DNA of 64,000 bases from Nocardia iowensis (GTDB lineage Bacteria; Actinomycetota; Actinomycetes; Mycobacteriales; Mycobacteriaceae), in assembly GCF_019222765.1 (NCBI RefSeq), contig NZ_CP078145.1, forward strand, positions 4,216,001 through 4,280,000. Reading direction: 5' to 3'. The translations under genes were made by a program, and so were the position numbers. Under the pieces are notes generated by a model that was not told where the DNA came from, did not search any database, and saw only the letters and a program-made list of their open reading frames with translations. Below, piece by piece: positions 22,694 through 30,861 of the stretch. Each line of letters starts with the position of its first letter. Within the stretch, counting starts at the first letter, position 1.

Positions 22694-24186
22694 CCGGCGA
22701 ACCGATCGCCGAAGCCATCGACGTCTCGAAACGGTTCGGGCGCAACGTCCTCGCGCTCGACCGGGTCGGCCTGCGGGTTGCCGCGGGCCGGACCCACGCC
22801 CTGGTCGGTCGCAACGGCGCCGGGAAGTCAACCCTGGTGTCGATTCTGACCGGACTCGCAACTCCGGATGAGGGGGAGGTGCGGTTCAACGGTCTACCAG
22901 CGCCCTCGCCCGGCGACCGGGACGCCTGGCGGTCGCGGGTGGCCTGCGTGTATCAGAAGTCGACGATCATTCCTGATCTGTCGGTGGCGGAGAATCTGTT
23001 CGTCAACCGACAGCACCTCGGCGGCCGAATCATCAACTGGCGCAGGGTGCGCGGCCGCGCCAGGGAGCTGCTCGACACCTGGTCCGTGCCGGTCGATGTC
23101 GACACCGTCGCCCGTGATCTGTCCGTGGAGCATCGGCAGCTGGTGGAGATCGCGCGCTCGCTGTCGCACGGCGCGCGCTTCATCATCCTGGACGAGCCCA
23201 CCGCGCAACTCGACGGACCCGCGATCAAGCGGCTGTTCAGCAGGATCGGGGACCTACAGGCTCAGGGCGTCACCTTCCTGTTCATCTCCCATCACCTCGA
23301 CGAGACCTACGAAATCTGCCGGGACATCACCGTTTTTCGTGATGCCAGACATGTCGTGACCGCTCCTGCCGCCGATCTCGGCAAAAAGGAACTCATCGCC
23401 GCGATGACCGGCGACTCGGTCGAACTCCAGATACCGGCCGCGCGGCGCGACCCTGATGCGGCGGCAACACCGACGCTTCGGGTCGAAGGACTCACCCGGT
23501 CCGGCGAATTCAGCGATGTGTCGCTCGAGGTGAAGCCGGGTGCGATCGTCGGCCTGGCCGGCGGCGGCAGCAGTGGCCGGATCGAGGTGGCCGAGACCAT
23601 CGTCGGATTACGCAAGGCCGCAGCGGGTTCCATCCTCGTATCGGGTACCCGCCCGCGCCGGGGTGGCGTGCGGGCGGCGCTGGACGCGGGGATCGGCTTC
23701 GTGCCACGGGACCGGCACGAGGAGGGCCTGATTCCGGAGATGAGCGTAGCCGATAATGCCACGCTGACCGTGCCGCACCGGCTGGGACGACTGGGACTGC
23801 TGTCTCGGCGCACCCGGAACACGGTGGCGGGCAAGGCCATCGAGGATCTCGGGATCAAAACCGAAGGGCCGGAACAGAGCGTCGCCGAACTGTCGGGCGG
23901 CAATCAGCAGAAGGTCGTGTTCGCCCGCGCACTGGCCACCGATCCGGCGGTACTGGTGCTGATCACACCGACCGCGGGCGTCGACGTCCGGTCCAAGGAG
24001 ACTTTGCGCGGTGTCGTGCGCGACGCCGCGGACCGGGGCACCGCAGTCCTGGTGGTATCGGACGAGCTCGACGATCTGCGCGACTGCGATCGCGTCCTGG
24101 TGATGGTGCAGGGCCGGATCGCTCAGGAATTCGAGAAGGGCTGGGGCGACAAGGAACTCGTCGCCGCCATGGAAGGACTGTCATGA
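22690..24186 (+). CDS. Sugar ABC transporter ATPase (two ABC domains)
   Basis: 498 aa RbsA/MglA-type protein with two nucleotide-binding domains. Domain 1 has Walker A GRNGAGKST and Walker B IILDEPTAQLD, but a weak signature (LSVEHRQLVEIARS). Domain 2 has a canonical signature LSGGNQQKV but a degenerate P-loop (AGGGSSGR) and Walker B VLITPTAGVDV in which the Asp-Glu of LDEPT are replaced by Ile-Thr. One composite site is thus probably non-hydrolytic, a pattern known in some actinobacterial sugar importers. It energises uptake with the permease that overlaps it by ATGA. Confidence 0.9.
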   Translation: MTGEPIAEAIDVSKRFGRNVLALDRVGLRVAAGRTHALVGRNGAGKSTLVSILTGLATPDEGEVRFNGLPAPSPGDRDAWRSRVACVYQKSTIIPDLSVAENLFVNRQHLGGRIINWRRVRGRARELLDTWSVPVDVDTVARDLSVEHRQLVEIARSLSHGARFIILDEPTAQLDGPAIKRLFSRIGDLQAQGVTFLFISHHLDETYEICRDITVFRDARHVVTAPAADLGKKELIAAMTGDSVELQIPAARRDPDAAATPTLRVEGLTRSGEFSDVSLEVKPGAIVGLAGGGSSGRIEVAETIVGLRKAAAGSILVSGTRPRRGGVRAALDAGIGFVPRDRHEEGLIPEMSVADNATLTVPHRLGRLGLLSRRTRNTVAGKAIEDLGIKTEGPEQSVAELSGGNQQKVVFARALATDPAVLVLITPTAGVDVRSKETLRGVVRDAADRGTAVLVVSDELDDLRDCDRVLVMVQGRIAQEFEKGWGDKELVAAMEGLS

Positions 24187-25214
24187 CCCCGATCGCGACC
24201 GGACGCGAACCCGCGACCCGCGACACCGCCGCCACCCGGCGGTCATTGGCCACCGTGCGCTGGGGTGCGCTGCGCGACTTCCTGCTCGTACCGCCGATCC
24301 TGCTGGTACTGGTGGTCGGTTACTTCATCAACAGCAACTTCGTCTCGTCCACCAACCTGACCAACGTGCTGACCTCGATGAGCGGCATCGCGCTCATCGT
24401 GCTGGCCGAGGTGCTGGTGCTGGTGGTCGGCCGGATGGATCTGTCCCTGGAGTCGACCTTCGGGCTCGCCCCCGGCGTCGCCATCTGGGCGACCATGGGC
24501 ACCGCGAAAGTGGGCGCCTTCACCTGGACTTCGCCGTGGATGGCCATTCCGATCGCGCTGCTCGTCGGCTTCGCCGTCGGTGCGCTCAACGGCGTGCTGA
24601 TCGTCCGGTTCGGGCTGAACGGTTTCATCGTCACCCTGGCGATGCTCATCGCGCTGCGCGGCCTGCTCACCTTCCTCACCGAGGGATTCACGCTCACCAA
24701 GATTCCGCCGTCGGTCGAATGGCTGGGCAACACCCGGATACTCGGCGTGCCGGTCGACGTCGCGCTCTGCCTGGCGTTGTTCGTCCTCGGCTACCTCGTG
24801 CTCACCTATACGACCGCGGGACGCTCGCTCTACGCCGTCGGCGGCAACGAGGCCGCCGCGCGGGCCGCGGGCATCCGCACCGATAACGTCGTTATCGCCG
24901 TGCTGGTCGTCGCCGGTGGGCTCGCCGCGGTCGGTGGGCTGATCTACTCGGGACAGTTCGCCAGCGTGCAGGTGAGCCAGGGCGACGGGATGATCTTCCA
25001 GGTGTTCGCCGCCTGCGTGATCGGGGGTGTGGCGCTCAACGGCGGACGCGGTTCGGTGCTCGGCGCGTTCTTCGGCGTCCTGATTCTCACCTTGATCCAG
25101 AAGCTGCTGTCCTACGGCGGGGTCAGCGCCGACTCGCTCAAGTTCATCAACGGTGCGCTGATCCTGGTGGCCTTGGTGATCACCCGCATCGCCAGCGGAC
25201 GACGGCAGGAGTGA
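24183..25214 (+). CDS. Sugar ABC transporter permease (RbsC family)
   Basis: 343 aa with about ten hydrophobic segments and the branched-chain/ribose-type permease motifs GLNGFIVTLAMLIALRG, YAVGGNEAAARAAGI (cytoplasmic coupling loop) and GGRGSVLGAFFGVLIL. One gene implies a homodimeric channel. Overlaps the ATPase by ATGA and the mutarotase region by 1-4 nt, so it is part of the fucD operon. Confidence 0.92.
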   Translation: MTPIATGREPATRDTAATRRSLATVRWGALRDFLLVPPILLVLVVGYFINSNFVSSTNLTNVLTSMSGIALIVLAEVLVLVVGRMDLSLESTFGLAPGVAIWATMGTAKVGAFTWTSPWMAIPIALLVGFAVGALNGVLIVRFGLNGFIVTLAMLIALRGLLTFLTEGFTLTKIPPSVEWLGNTRILGVPVDVALCLALFVLGYLVLTYTTAGRSLYAVGGNEAAARAAGIRTDNVVIAVLVVAGGLAAVGGLIYSGQFASVQVSQGDGMIFQVFAACVIGGVALNGGRGSVLGAFFGVLILTLIQKLLSYGGVSADSLKFINGALILVALVITRIASGRRQE

Positions 25215-25216
25215 AT

Positions 25217-25555
25217 ATGCGAATCGCTTTGCACACCAAGCTGAAACCCGGTGCCGAGGCCGAGTACGAAGCCGCGCACCGTGCGGTGCCCGCCGAACTT
25301 GTCGCGGCTATCCGGGATGCCGGAGCGACGGACTGGACCATCTGGCGCAGCGGCCTCGACCTGTTCCACGTGATCGACTGTGCGGCATACGATCTGCTAC
25401 TCGCTCGGTTGGCCGAGCTGCCCGCCAATGTGGCCTGGCAGCTGCGGATCAACGAGCTCCTCGAAGCGTCGCACGACTATACGGCGCCCGGGGCCGACGC
25501 CGCGTTGCCGGTGGTGTGGGAATTGAATCCCGCGGCGGGTGATGTGGATGCATGA
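25217..25555 (+). CDS. L-rhamnose/L-fucose mutarotase-like protein
   Basis: 112 aa. A small ferredoxin-like-fold RhaM-family protein (start RIALHTKLKPGAEAEYEAAH with the conserved His, then PAELVAAI, DWTIWRSG and the end VVWELN). The family interconverts alpha and beta anomers of 6-deoxyhexoses such as L-rhamnose and L-fucose. This supplies the anomer used by the dehydrogenase encoded next. ATG 25217 has GGAG 5-6 nt upstream; GTG 25211, overlapping the permease stop, is an alternative. It overlaps the next gene. Confidence 0.83.
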   Translation: MRIALHTKLKPGAEAEYEAAHRAVPAELVAAIRDAGATDWTIWRSGLDLFHVIDCAAYDLLLARLAELPANVAWQLRINELLEASHDYTAPGADAALPVVWELNPAAGDVDA

Positions 25556-26468
25556 CGTATCGGACATCATCCTCGGCGGCGCGGGCTACGCCGGGCTGTT
25601 TCGCGCCGTTGACGAGGAAGTCGCTCAGGCAGGCATTGCGGCAGCCTGGGACGCGGGTATCCGGGCCTTCGACACCGCACCGCACTACGGCGCGGGCAGC
25701 GGCGAAGAACGGCTCGGCCGATTCCTGCGCACCCGGCCGCGTACGGAATACACGCTGTCGACCAAGGTGGGCCGCCTGCTCTACGACGATCCGCAAGCCG
25801 CCGATGGAGTGGACGGCTTCTGGGGGACGCCGAAACGCTCACGGCGACGCGACTATTCGGCATTGGGTGTCCGGCGATCGCTGGAGGATTCACTGACCCG
25901 ATTGGGCTTGGACCGGGTGGACCTGCTGCTCATCCACGACCCGGACGATCACCAGGACGAAGCCCGCACCGCCGCCGCGCCCGAACTCGTCCGCATGCGG
26001 GCCGAAGGCATCGTCTCCGGCATCGGTATCGGGGTCAACGATGTGGATGTGGCGCTGCGATTCGTCCGCGAATCCGCCATCGATCACCTGCTGATCGCGG
26101 GCCGGTACACCCTGCTGGACCGGCGGGCCGAAGTCGAGTTGCTTCCCGAATGTGCGCGACGCGGCATTCGAGTACTCGTGGGTGGCGTGCTGAACAGCGG
26201 AATTCTGGCCGACCCGCTGCACACGGCGACCTTCGACTATCAGCCAGCGCAACGCGCCGTCGTCGAACGCGCACTGGCAATGGACCGGATCTGCGCGAAA
26301 TACGATGTGCCCCTGCGGGCGGCGGCGTTGCAATTCCCGCGCCGCAACGCGGCGGTCGGTGCCATCGTCATCGGCGCACGGACCCGCGCGGAAGTCGACG
26401 ACACCGTCGCGATGCTGAACATCGCAGTACCGGAGGAACTCTGGCACGAGTTGGGTCGGTGCCCATGA
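25548..26468 (+). CDS. Aldo/keto reductase: probable L-fucose dehydrogenase
   Basis: About 306 aa. AKR family with the tetrad visible: Asp and Tyr in FDTAPHYGAGSGEERLG, Lys in LSTKVG, His in LLLIHDPDDH. The long VGRLL insertion and ADGVDGFWGTPKRSRRRDYS resemble D-threo-aldose 1-dehydrogenase/L-fucose dehydrogenase, which oxidises the sugar at C1 to L-fucono-lactone. ATG 25548 is chosen by family start; ATG 25542 and GTG 25539 are in frame. It is the last gene of the fucD operon and convergent with the GntR gene 8 bp away. Confidence 0.87.
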   Translation: MHDVSDIILGGAGYAGLFRAVDEEVAQAGIAAAWDAGIRAFDTAPHYGAGSGEERLGRFLRTRPRTEYTLSTKVGRLLYDDPQAADGVDGFWGTPKRSRRRDYSALGVRRSLEDSLTRLGLDRVDLLLIHDPDDHQDEARTAAAPELVRMRAEGIVSGIGIGVNDVDVALRFVRESAIDHLLIAGRYTLLDRRAEVELLPECARRGIRVLVGGVLNSGILADPLHTATFDYQPAQRAVVERALAMDRICAKYDVPLRAAALQFPRRNAAVGAIVIGARTRAEVDDTVAMLNIAVPEELWHELGRCP

Positions 26469-26476
26469 CCCGGCAG

Positions 26477-27145
26477 TCAGCCTGCGGCGCGGCGCAGCCA
26501 TTCCATCACGCCTGCCACGTGGGCGAGGGCTCGCGCGTGCGCGAGTTCGGGATCGCGGGCGGCGATCGCATCGCAGATGCCGCGGTGCTCGGCGACGGTG
26601 CGTTCGAACGCCCGCTCCTCGGTGATGCCGCGCCAGATCCGGGCCCGCATCGTCGGCAGCGACAGCGAATCCAGCAGGGAGGCAAGCACCTTGTTGCCGG
26701 AGGCGGCGGCGATGGCGGCGTGGAACTCGAGATCGAGCGCGACGAGCTCGGTCACCGAGGTCGTTTCGGGTTCCACCAGGGTGCGCAGGTGGGCGATCCG
26801 TTCCTCGGACATCAATTGCGCCGCGAGTGCGGTAGCGGCGGGCTCGAGGATGCGCCGGACCCCGAAAATGTCCAATACCGAGTCGTCCTGGTGGAATTCG
26901 AGCAGGAAGCTCATGGCGTCGAGCAGCGACTTCGGTTCCAGGCTCGCCACATACGTGCCATCGCCCTGGCGCACGTCCAGGATCCGGACCAGCGACAGCG
27001 CACGCACCGCTTCGCGCAGCGAGTTGCGCGAGACGCCGAGCTCCGCGGCGAGATCGGCTTCGCGGGGCAGTCGCGAGCCGGGCTCGAGATCGCCCGAGAT
27101 GATCATCGCCTTGATCTTCGCTATCGCGTCGTCGGTGACCGACAC
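26477..27145 (-). CDS. GntR/FadR-family repressor of the fucose genes
   Basis: 222 aa. N-terminal winged HTH ([20 protein letters not shown], residues 24-43) and C-terminal FCD all-helical ligand domain with conserved metal/ligand residues in [15 protein letters not shown] and EHRGICDAI. The FCD subgroup usually binds sugar acids or carboxylates. GTG start at 27145, only 29 bp from the divergent lactonase ATG. A perfect ACATCGGATGT site lies 117 bp upstream, inside the lactonase gene, suggesting autoregulation. Its location within the locus makes it the likely regulator. Confidence 0.88.
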   Translation of the reverse strand: MSVTDDAIAKIKAMIISGDLEPGSRLPREADLAAELGVSRNSLREAVRALSLVRILDVRQGDGTYVASLEPKSLLDAMSFLLEFHQDDSVLDIFGVRRILEPAATALAAQLMSEERIAHLRTLVEPETTSVTELVALDLEFHAAIAAASGNKVLASLLDSLSLPTMRARIWRGITEERAFERTVAEHRGICDAIAARDPELAHARALAHVAGVMEWLRRAAG

Positions 27146-27174
27146 CTGTTTCCTTCGTTCGAGGATGTGAAGCT

Positions 27175-28065
27175 ATGCCTCCGATGACTGTAGACTCACA
27201 CGTTCATATCTGGCAGGTAGACGGGGGAAAATTCGACGTCGAATACGACTGGCTGACAGAAACATCGGATGTTTTATACCGAAATTACACCCTGGCGGAT
27301 GTGCGGCCCGAACTGGCCGAGCACGGTATCGGCGCGATCGTGCTGGTGCAAGCCTCCGATTCGCTGGCCGAGAATCGCGCGCTACTCGACGCCGCGGCCG
27401 CCTCGCCACAGCCAGCCGCCGTGGTCGGCTGGCTGCCACTGCACCGGCCCGACCTCGCCGCCGCCGAACTGCCCGCGCTGCGCGCGCATCCCGAATTCGT
27501 CGGCGTCCGGCACATGATCCACCGGGACCCGGACCCGAAATGGCTACTGCGCCCCGAGGTTTCGGAAGGCCTCGCGCTACTCGCCGAGGGCGGGCTGGTT
27601 TTCGACGCGGTGGCCGAACGACCGGATCTGCTCGCGCAGGTTCCGCTGATCGCGCACGAGCACCCCGACCTGACGATCGTCCTGGATCACCTGGGCAAAC
27701 CGCCGATCGCGACCGGCGGCTGGCAGCCGTGGGCCGACCTGCTCGCCGAGGCGGCGGCCGCACCGAATGTGGTGGCCAAGATTTCCGGGCTGGCCACGGT
27801 GTCCGGGCCGGAGATCAGCGCCAGGCGCTGGCAGCCCTATGTCGACCACGCACTCGAGGTCTTCGGACCCGACCGGCTGATGGTCGGCGGTGATTGGCCT
27901 TTCACGCTAACGGCCGCGTCCTATCGGACCGTGTGGCAAACCACGCTGGAAACGCTGAACCACCTGACCTCCGCCGCCCGAGTTCAGGTGTTGACCGAAG
28001 TGGCTTGGCGCACTTACCAATTGCCCCTCGCACCGACCTGGATGACCCAAGGAGAACCCGAATGA
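27175..28065 (+). CDS. L-fucono-lactonase (amidohydrolase-2 family)
   Basis: 296 aa. TIM-barrel amidohydrolase of the Amidohydro_2 family: N-terminal metal motif DSHVHIW, then [19 protein letters not shown] and a terminal MVGGDWPF. Enzymes with this start and context hydrolyse sugar lactones; L-fuconolactonase belongs here. It converts L-fuconolactone to L-fuconate. The first 120 bp are AT-rich relative to neighbours and contain the palindrome at 27262. The ATG has GAAG 7 nt upstream. The stop overlaps the FAH gene by ATGA. Confidence 0.88.
   Translation: MPPMTVDSHVHIWQVDGGKFDVEYDWLTETSDVLYRNYTLADVRPELAEHGIGAIVLVQASDSLAENRALLDAAAASPQPAAVVGWLPLHRPDLAAAELPALRAHPEFVGVRHMIHRDPDPKWLLRPEVSEGLALLAEGGLVFDAVAERPDLLAQVPLIAHEHPDLTIVLDHLGKPPIATGGWQPWADLLAEAAAAPNVVAKISGLATVSGPEISARRWQPYVDHALEVFGPDRLMVGGDWPFTLTAASYRTVWQTTLETLNHLTSAARVQVLTEVAWRTYQLPLAPTWMTQGEPE
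27262..27272. promoter_or_regulatory. Second perfect copy of the fucose operator
   Basis: ACATCGGATGT is the reverse complement of the site at 20183. It is within the lactonase coding region, 87 bp after its start and 117 bp upstream of the GntR start, in an AT-rich stretch that could hold the GntR promoter. A weaker match (8 of 11) overlaps the lactonase start codon at 27177-27187. Confidence 0.5.
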
Positions 28066-28949
28066 AGCTGCAGCGCATCGGCGACCACGGCGCGGAGCGA
28101 CCGATCGTCGTCGACGGCGAGCACGCCTACGATCTGTGCCCGCTCACCACCGACATCGATGGCGACTTCCTCACCGCGGGCGGCATCGATGCGGTCGGTG
28201 CCGCGCTCGCGGCGGGCCGACTTACCCGCATCGATGTCACCGGCCAGCGTATCGGCGCGCCGGTGGCCCGGCCGCAGGCGGTGTGGTGCATCGGCATGAA
28301 CTACGCCGCACACGCCGCGGAATCAGGCGCGGCGCCGCCCGAGGCGCCCGTGGTGTTCTTCAAAACCCCCAACACCGTCGTCGGCCCCTACGACGACGTG
28401 CTCATCCCGCGCGACTCCCGCAAGACCGACTGGGAGGTAGAGCTCGCGGTGGTAATCGGTAAGCGCGCACGCTACCTCGACTCCGCCGAAGCGGCACTGA
28501 ATCATGTTGCGGGCTACACCATGTCGAACGATGTCTCGGAACGTGCATTCCAGCTGGAACAGTCGGGCGGGCAGTGGTCGAAAGGCAAGTGCTGCGAGAC
28601 CTTCAATCCGCTGGGACCGGCCCTCGTGCCGCGGGACCGGCTCGACCCGCGCGACCTGCGGTTGCGTTCGTGGGTGAACGGCGAAGCGCGCCAGGACTCC
28701 AGCACCGCCGACCTCATCTTCGACGTCGGCTACCTCGTCTGGCACCTGTCCCAGTACGCGGTCCTGGAACCCGGCGACATCATCAACACCGGAACCCCTG
28801 CCGGGGTAGCACTTTCCGGTCGTTACCCGTATCTACGCGACGGCGACGTGGTGGAGGTAGAGATCGAGGGGATCGGCCGGGCCAGGCAGCGATGCCGCAA
28901 CGCCGTATCGGCGAGCGAGCCGTCGCCCCCAGCCGCGGTGCGGGTGTGA
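28062..28949 (+). CDS. FAH-family hydrolase: probable 2,4-diketo-3-deoxy-L-fuconate hydrolase
   Basis: 295 aa. Fumarylacetoacetate-hydrolase fold: conserved [21 protein letters not shown], the metal-binding EVELAVVIG with ExE, and [15 protein letters not shown]. In the oxidative L-fucose route a member of this family cleaves 2,4-diketo-3-deoxy-L-fuconate into pyruvate and L-lactate; lldD in the same locus would take the lactate. Coupled to the lactonase by ATGA overlap with AAGGAG upstream. The generic family also includes 2-hydroxyhepta-2,4-diene-dioate isomerases, but the context favours the fucose role. Confidence 0.87.
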   Translation: MKLQRIGDHGAERPIVVDGEHAYDLCPLTTDIDGDFLTAGGIDAVGAALAAGRLTRIDVTGQRIGAPVARPQAVWCIGMNYAAHAAESGAAPPEAPVVFFKTPNTVVGPYDDVLIPRDSRKTDWEVELAVVIGKRARYLDSAEAALNHVAGYTMSNDVSERAFQLEQSGGQWSKGKCCETFNPLGPALVPRDRLDPRDLRLRSWVNGEARQDSSTADLIFDVGYLVWHLSQYAVLEPGDIINTGTPAGVALSGRYPYLRDGDVVEVEIEGIGRARQRCRNAVSASEPSPPAAVRV

Positions 28950-28971
28950 GCGCTTCGCCGACGCTCCGGAA

Positions 28972-30021
28972 TCACTCCGCGGCCAGGACCTCGAGCGCCC
29001 TGTCGACGTCATCGACGTCGTTGTAGAGGTGGAAGGCGAAGCGCAACCCGCCGTTGCGTGCGGAGATGATGACACCGGCCTGCTCGAGGCGCGGCGCCGC
29101 ATCACCCGCCCCGAGGACCGACACGATCGCGGAACGGCCCGGCACCGACTCGAGGCCGATCTCGGTCAATCCCGCGCGGAAGCGGTCGGCGAGATCGAGG
29201 TTGTGCGCGTTGATCTTTTCGACCGTCAGCTCCTCGATCAGCGAGAGTCCCGCCGTCGCGGCGATCACGCCGAGCCAGTCGGGGGTCGCGTCGAAGCGGT
29301 GCGTGGTCGATGCCAGCGCGACCGGCCGGTACAGCTCGGCCCACCGGTCGGCGGCGGCATACCAACTGGGCCCGACCGGGCGCACCGTCGCGGCGGCCTC
29401 CGGTGCCGCGGCGAAGAAGGAGAGGCTGCGCGCACCGATCAGCCATTTGAATGTCGCGCACACCCAGTAGTCGGCGTCGGCGAAGCTCAGCGGCAGCCAA
29501 CTCGCCGCCTGCGTGGCGTCCACCAGCAGCCGGGCGCCATGGGCCTGCGTGGCGGCGCGCAGCACCGGCAAGTCGGTGATCCGGCCGTCCGCCGATTGCA
29601 CCACGCTCACCGCGACCAGCGCGGTCTCCGGCCGCACCTCCTCGGCCAAGCGCTCCAGCGGCACGAAACGCACCGCGAGATCACCGCGGTACAGAAAAGG
29701 CATGGACACCGACGAGAACTCGCCCTCGGCCAACAGCACTTCCGCGCCCGCGGGCAGCGCGACGGCGATCGGGGCGATCAGCGGAGCGACACCGCCGCCG
29801 ATGGCGACGTCGTCCGGAGTGGCACCGGCGAGCAACCGGGCGAAGGACGCGCGCACCTCGGGCACCAGCACGTCGTTCGACAGCGGCCCGCCCCGGCCGG
29901 CCGCCCACTCGGCACTCGCTTCGCGGACAGCGGCCAGCGCCCGCGCGGACGGCAGCCCGAACGCGGCGGTATTGAGGTAGGTGGTTTCGGGTGCGAACTC
30001 GTGCGGCGCAAGGGAAGACAT
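28972..30021 (-). CDS. Class V aminotransferase (cysteine-desulfurase/epimerase-like)
   Basis: 349 aa. PLP-dependent fold type I, with TYLNTAAFGLPS at the start, an Asp in LVDATQAASW and Lys192 in ATFKWLIGAR as the Schiff-base lysine. It resembles isopenicillin-N-epimerase/EgtE-like members. No ergothioneine gene is nearby, so the substrate is open. ATG 30021 precedes the conserved N-terminus; longer in-frame sequence upstream is not conserved-looking. It is downstream of the metallo-beta-lactamase gene with a 125-bp gap and may share its transcript. Confidence 0.82.
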   Translation of the reverse strand: MSSLAPHEFAPETTYLNTAAFGLPSARALAAVREASAEWAAGRGGPLSNDVLVPEVRASFARLLAGATPDDVAIGGGVAPLIAPIAVALPAGAEVLLAEGEFSSVSMPFLYRGDLAVRFVPLERLAEEVRPETALVAVSVVQSADGRITDLPVLRAATQAHGARLLVDATQAASWLPLSFADADYWVCATFKWLIGARSLSFFAAAPEAAATVRPVGPSWYAAADRWAELYRPVALASTTHRFDATPDWLGVIAATAGLSLIEELTVEKINAHNLDLADRFRAGLTEIGLESVPGRSAIVSVLGAGDAAPRLEQAGVIISARNGGLRFAFHLYNDVDDVDRALEVLAAE

Positions 30022-30146
30022 ACTGGCAGCTTTCGCCGCCGGGCCGTACCGGTCCAGCTCCAGCAGGCCGAAACTGGACCGATCTCGCACGGCCGCGGTG
30101 GGTTCAGGTGGCGGCGCCCGTGGTGGACGCCGCCACCCGCCCCCGG

Positions 30147-30791
30147 TTACTTGGACGGCGTCTTGGCGACGACCCCTCGGCGTGCCTCGGCGACGCAATC
30201 GGACCAGGGACGATCACCGAGTTCGATGACGCCTTTCGGACCCATGAACGCGCTCGACACGATGACGTCGGGGTTCAACCCGGCCAACACATCGAGGCTG
30301 CTGAGCAGCGTGTCGCGGTCACTGTGACCCTCGAGGTAACCGGCCCACCAGACGCCGTTCTCGCCGAGGACGAGCGTGTCGCCGGTGAACAGGTAGCGCT
30401 TGCCGCCGATTGTCGCGAGGTAGCAAGCGCTGCCCGGGGTGTGACCCGGTGTCGGGATCACCTCGAGTCCCGCGAAACCGACGTGGCGGCTGTCGAACGC
30501 GTCATCGACGGTGGTGTCGGTGACCATGCTCGCGTCCGCCTTGTGGATGTGCAGTTTCGCGCCGAAGCGCTCCCGTACTACCGACAGCGACGAGGCGATC
30601 TCGTCCCGATGGCTGAGGTAGTGGTGTGCGACGCCGCCGAGGTCGGCCATCTTGTCGAACTCCTCGGTGACCGTGGTGTTGTAGAACAACACGTTTCCCT
30701 CGGGCGTGGTCCACAGGTACGCGTGGGTGGTCAGGCCGGGGAACGGGCTCAGTGTCTCGGTCTCCCACAGGTCGGGGACGATCTGGTGCAT
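30147..30791 (-). CDS. Metallo-beta-lactamase-fold hydrolase
   Basis: 214 aa, no signal peptide. Motifs YLSHRDEI (a variant of HxHxDH), PTPGHTPGSACY and FTGDTLV identify the MBL fold. The first metal motif is reduced to HRDE, so metal content may differ from glyoxalase II-like enzymes. AAGGAA precedes the ATG. Upstream are two direct repeats at 30826-30856. Substrate unknown. Confidence 0.85.
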   Translation of the reverse strand: MHQIVPDLWETETLSPFPGLTTHAYLWTTPEGNVLFYNTTVTEEFDKMADLGGVAHHYLSHRDEIASSLSVVRERFGAKLHIHKADASMVTDTTVDDAFDSRHVGFAGLEVIPTPGHTPGSACYLATIGGKRYLFTGDTLVLGENGVWWAGYLEGHSDRDTLLSSLDVLAGLNPDVIVSSAFMGPKGVIELGDRPWSDCVAEARRGVVAKTPSK

Positions 30792-30825
30792 GAGGTTTCC
30801 TTCCGTGTGATGTCGCTACCCGGAA

Positions 30826-30856
30826 GGCGCTAGATCCGATCTCGCGGCGCTAGATC
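30826..30856 (-). promoter_or_regulatory. Direct repeats upstream of the MBL gene
   Basis: GGCGCTAGATC occurs at 30826-30836 and 30846-30856 (GATCTAGCGCC on the coding strand), 20 bp apart, in the 70-bp gap before the MBL-fold gene. Spacing of two turns fits a regulator binding in tandem. Confidence 0.4.
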
Positions 30857-30861
30857 GAGTG

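Noticed and set aside
18018..28949. Horizontal acquisition of the fucose locus
   Set aside because: No integrase, tRNA junction or flanking repeats, and codon GC looks like the neighbours apart from the short AT-rich start of the lactonase; evidence is insufficient.
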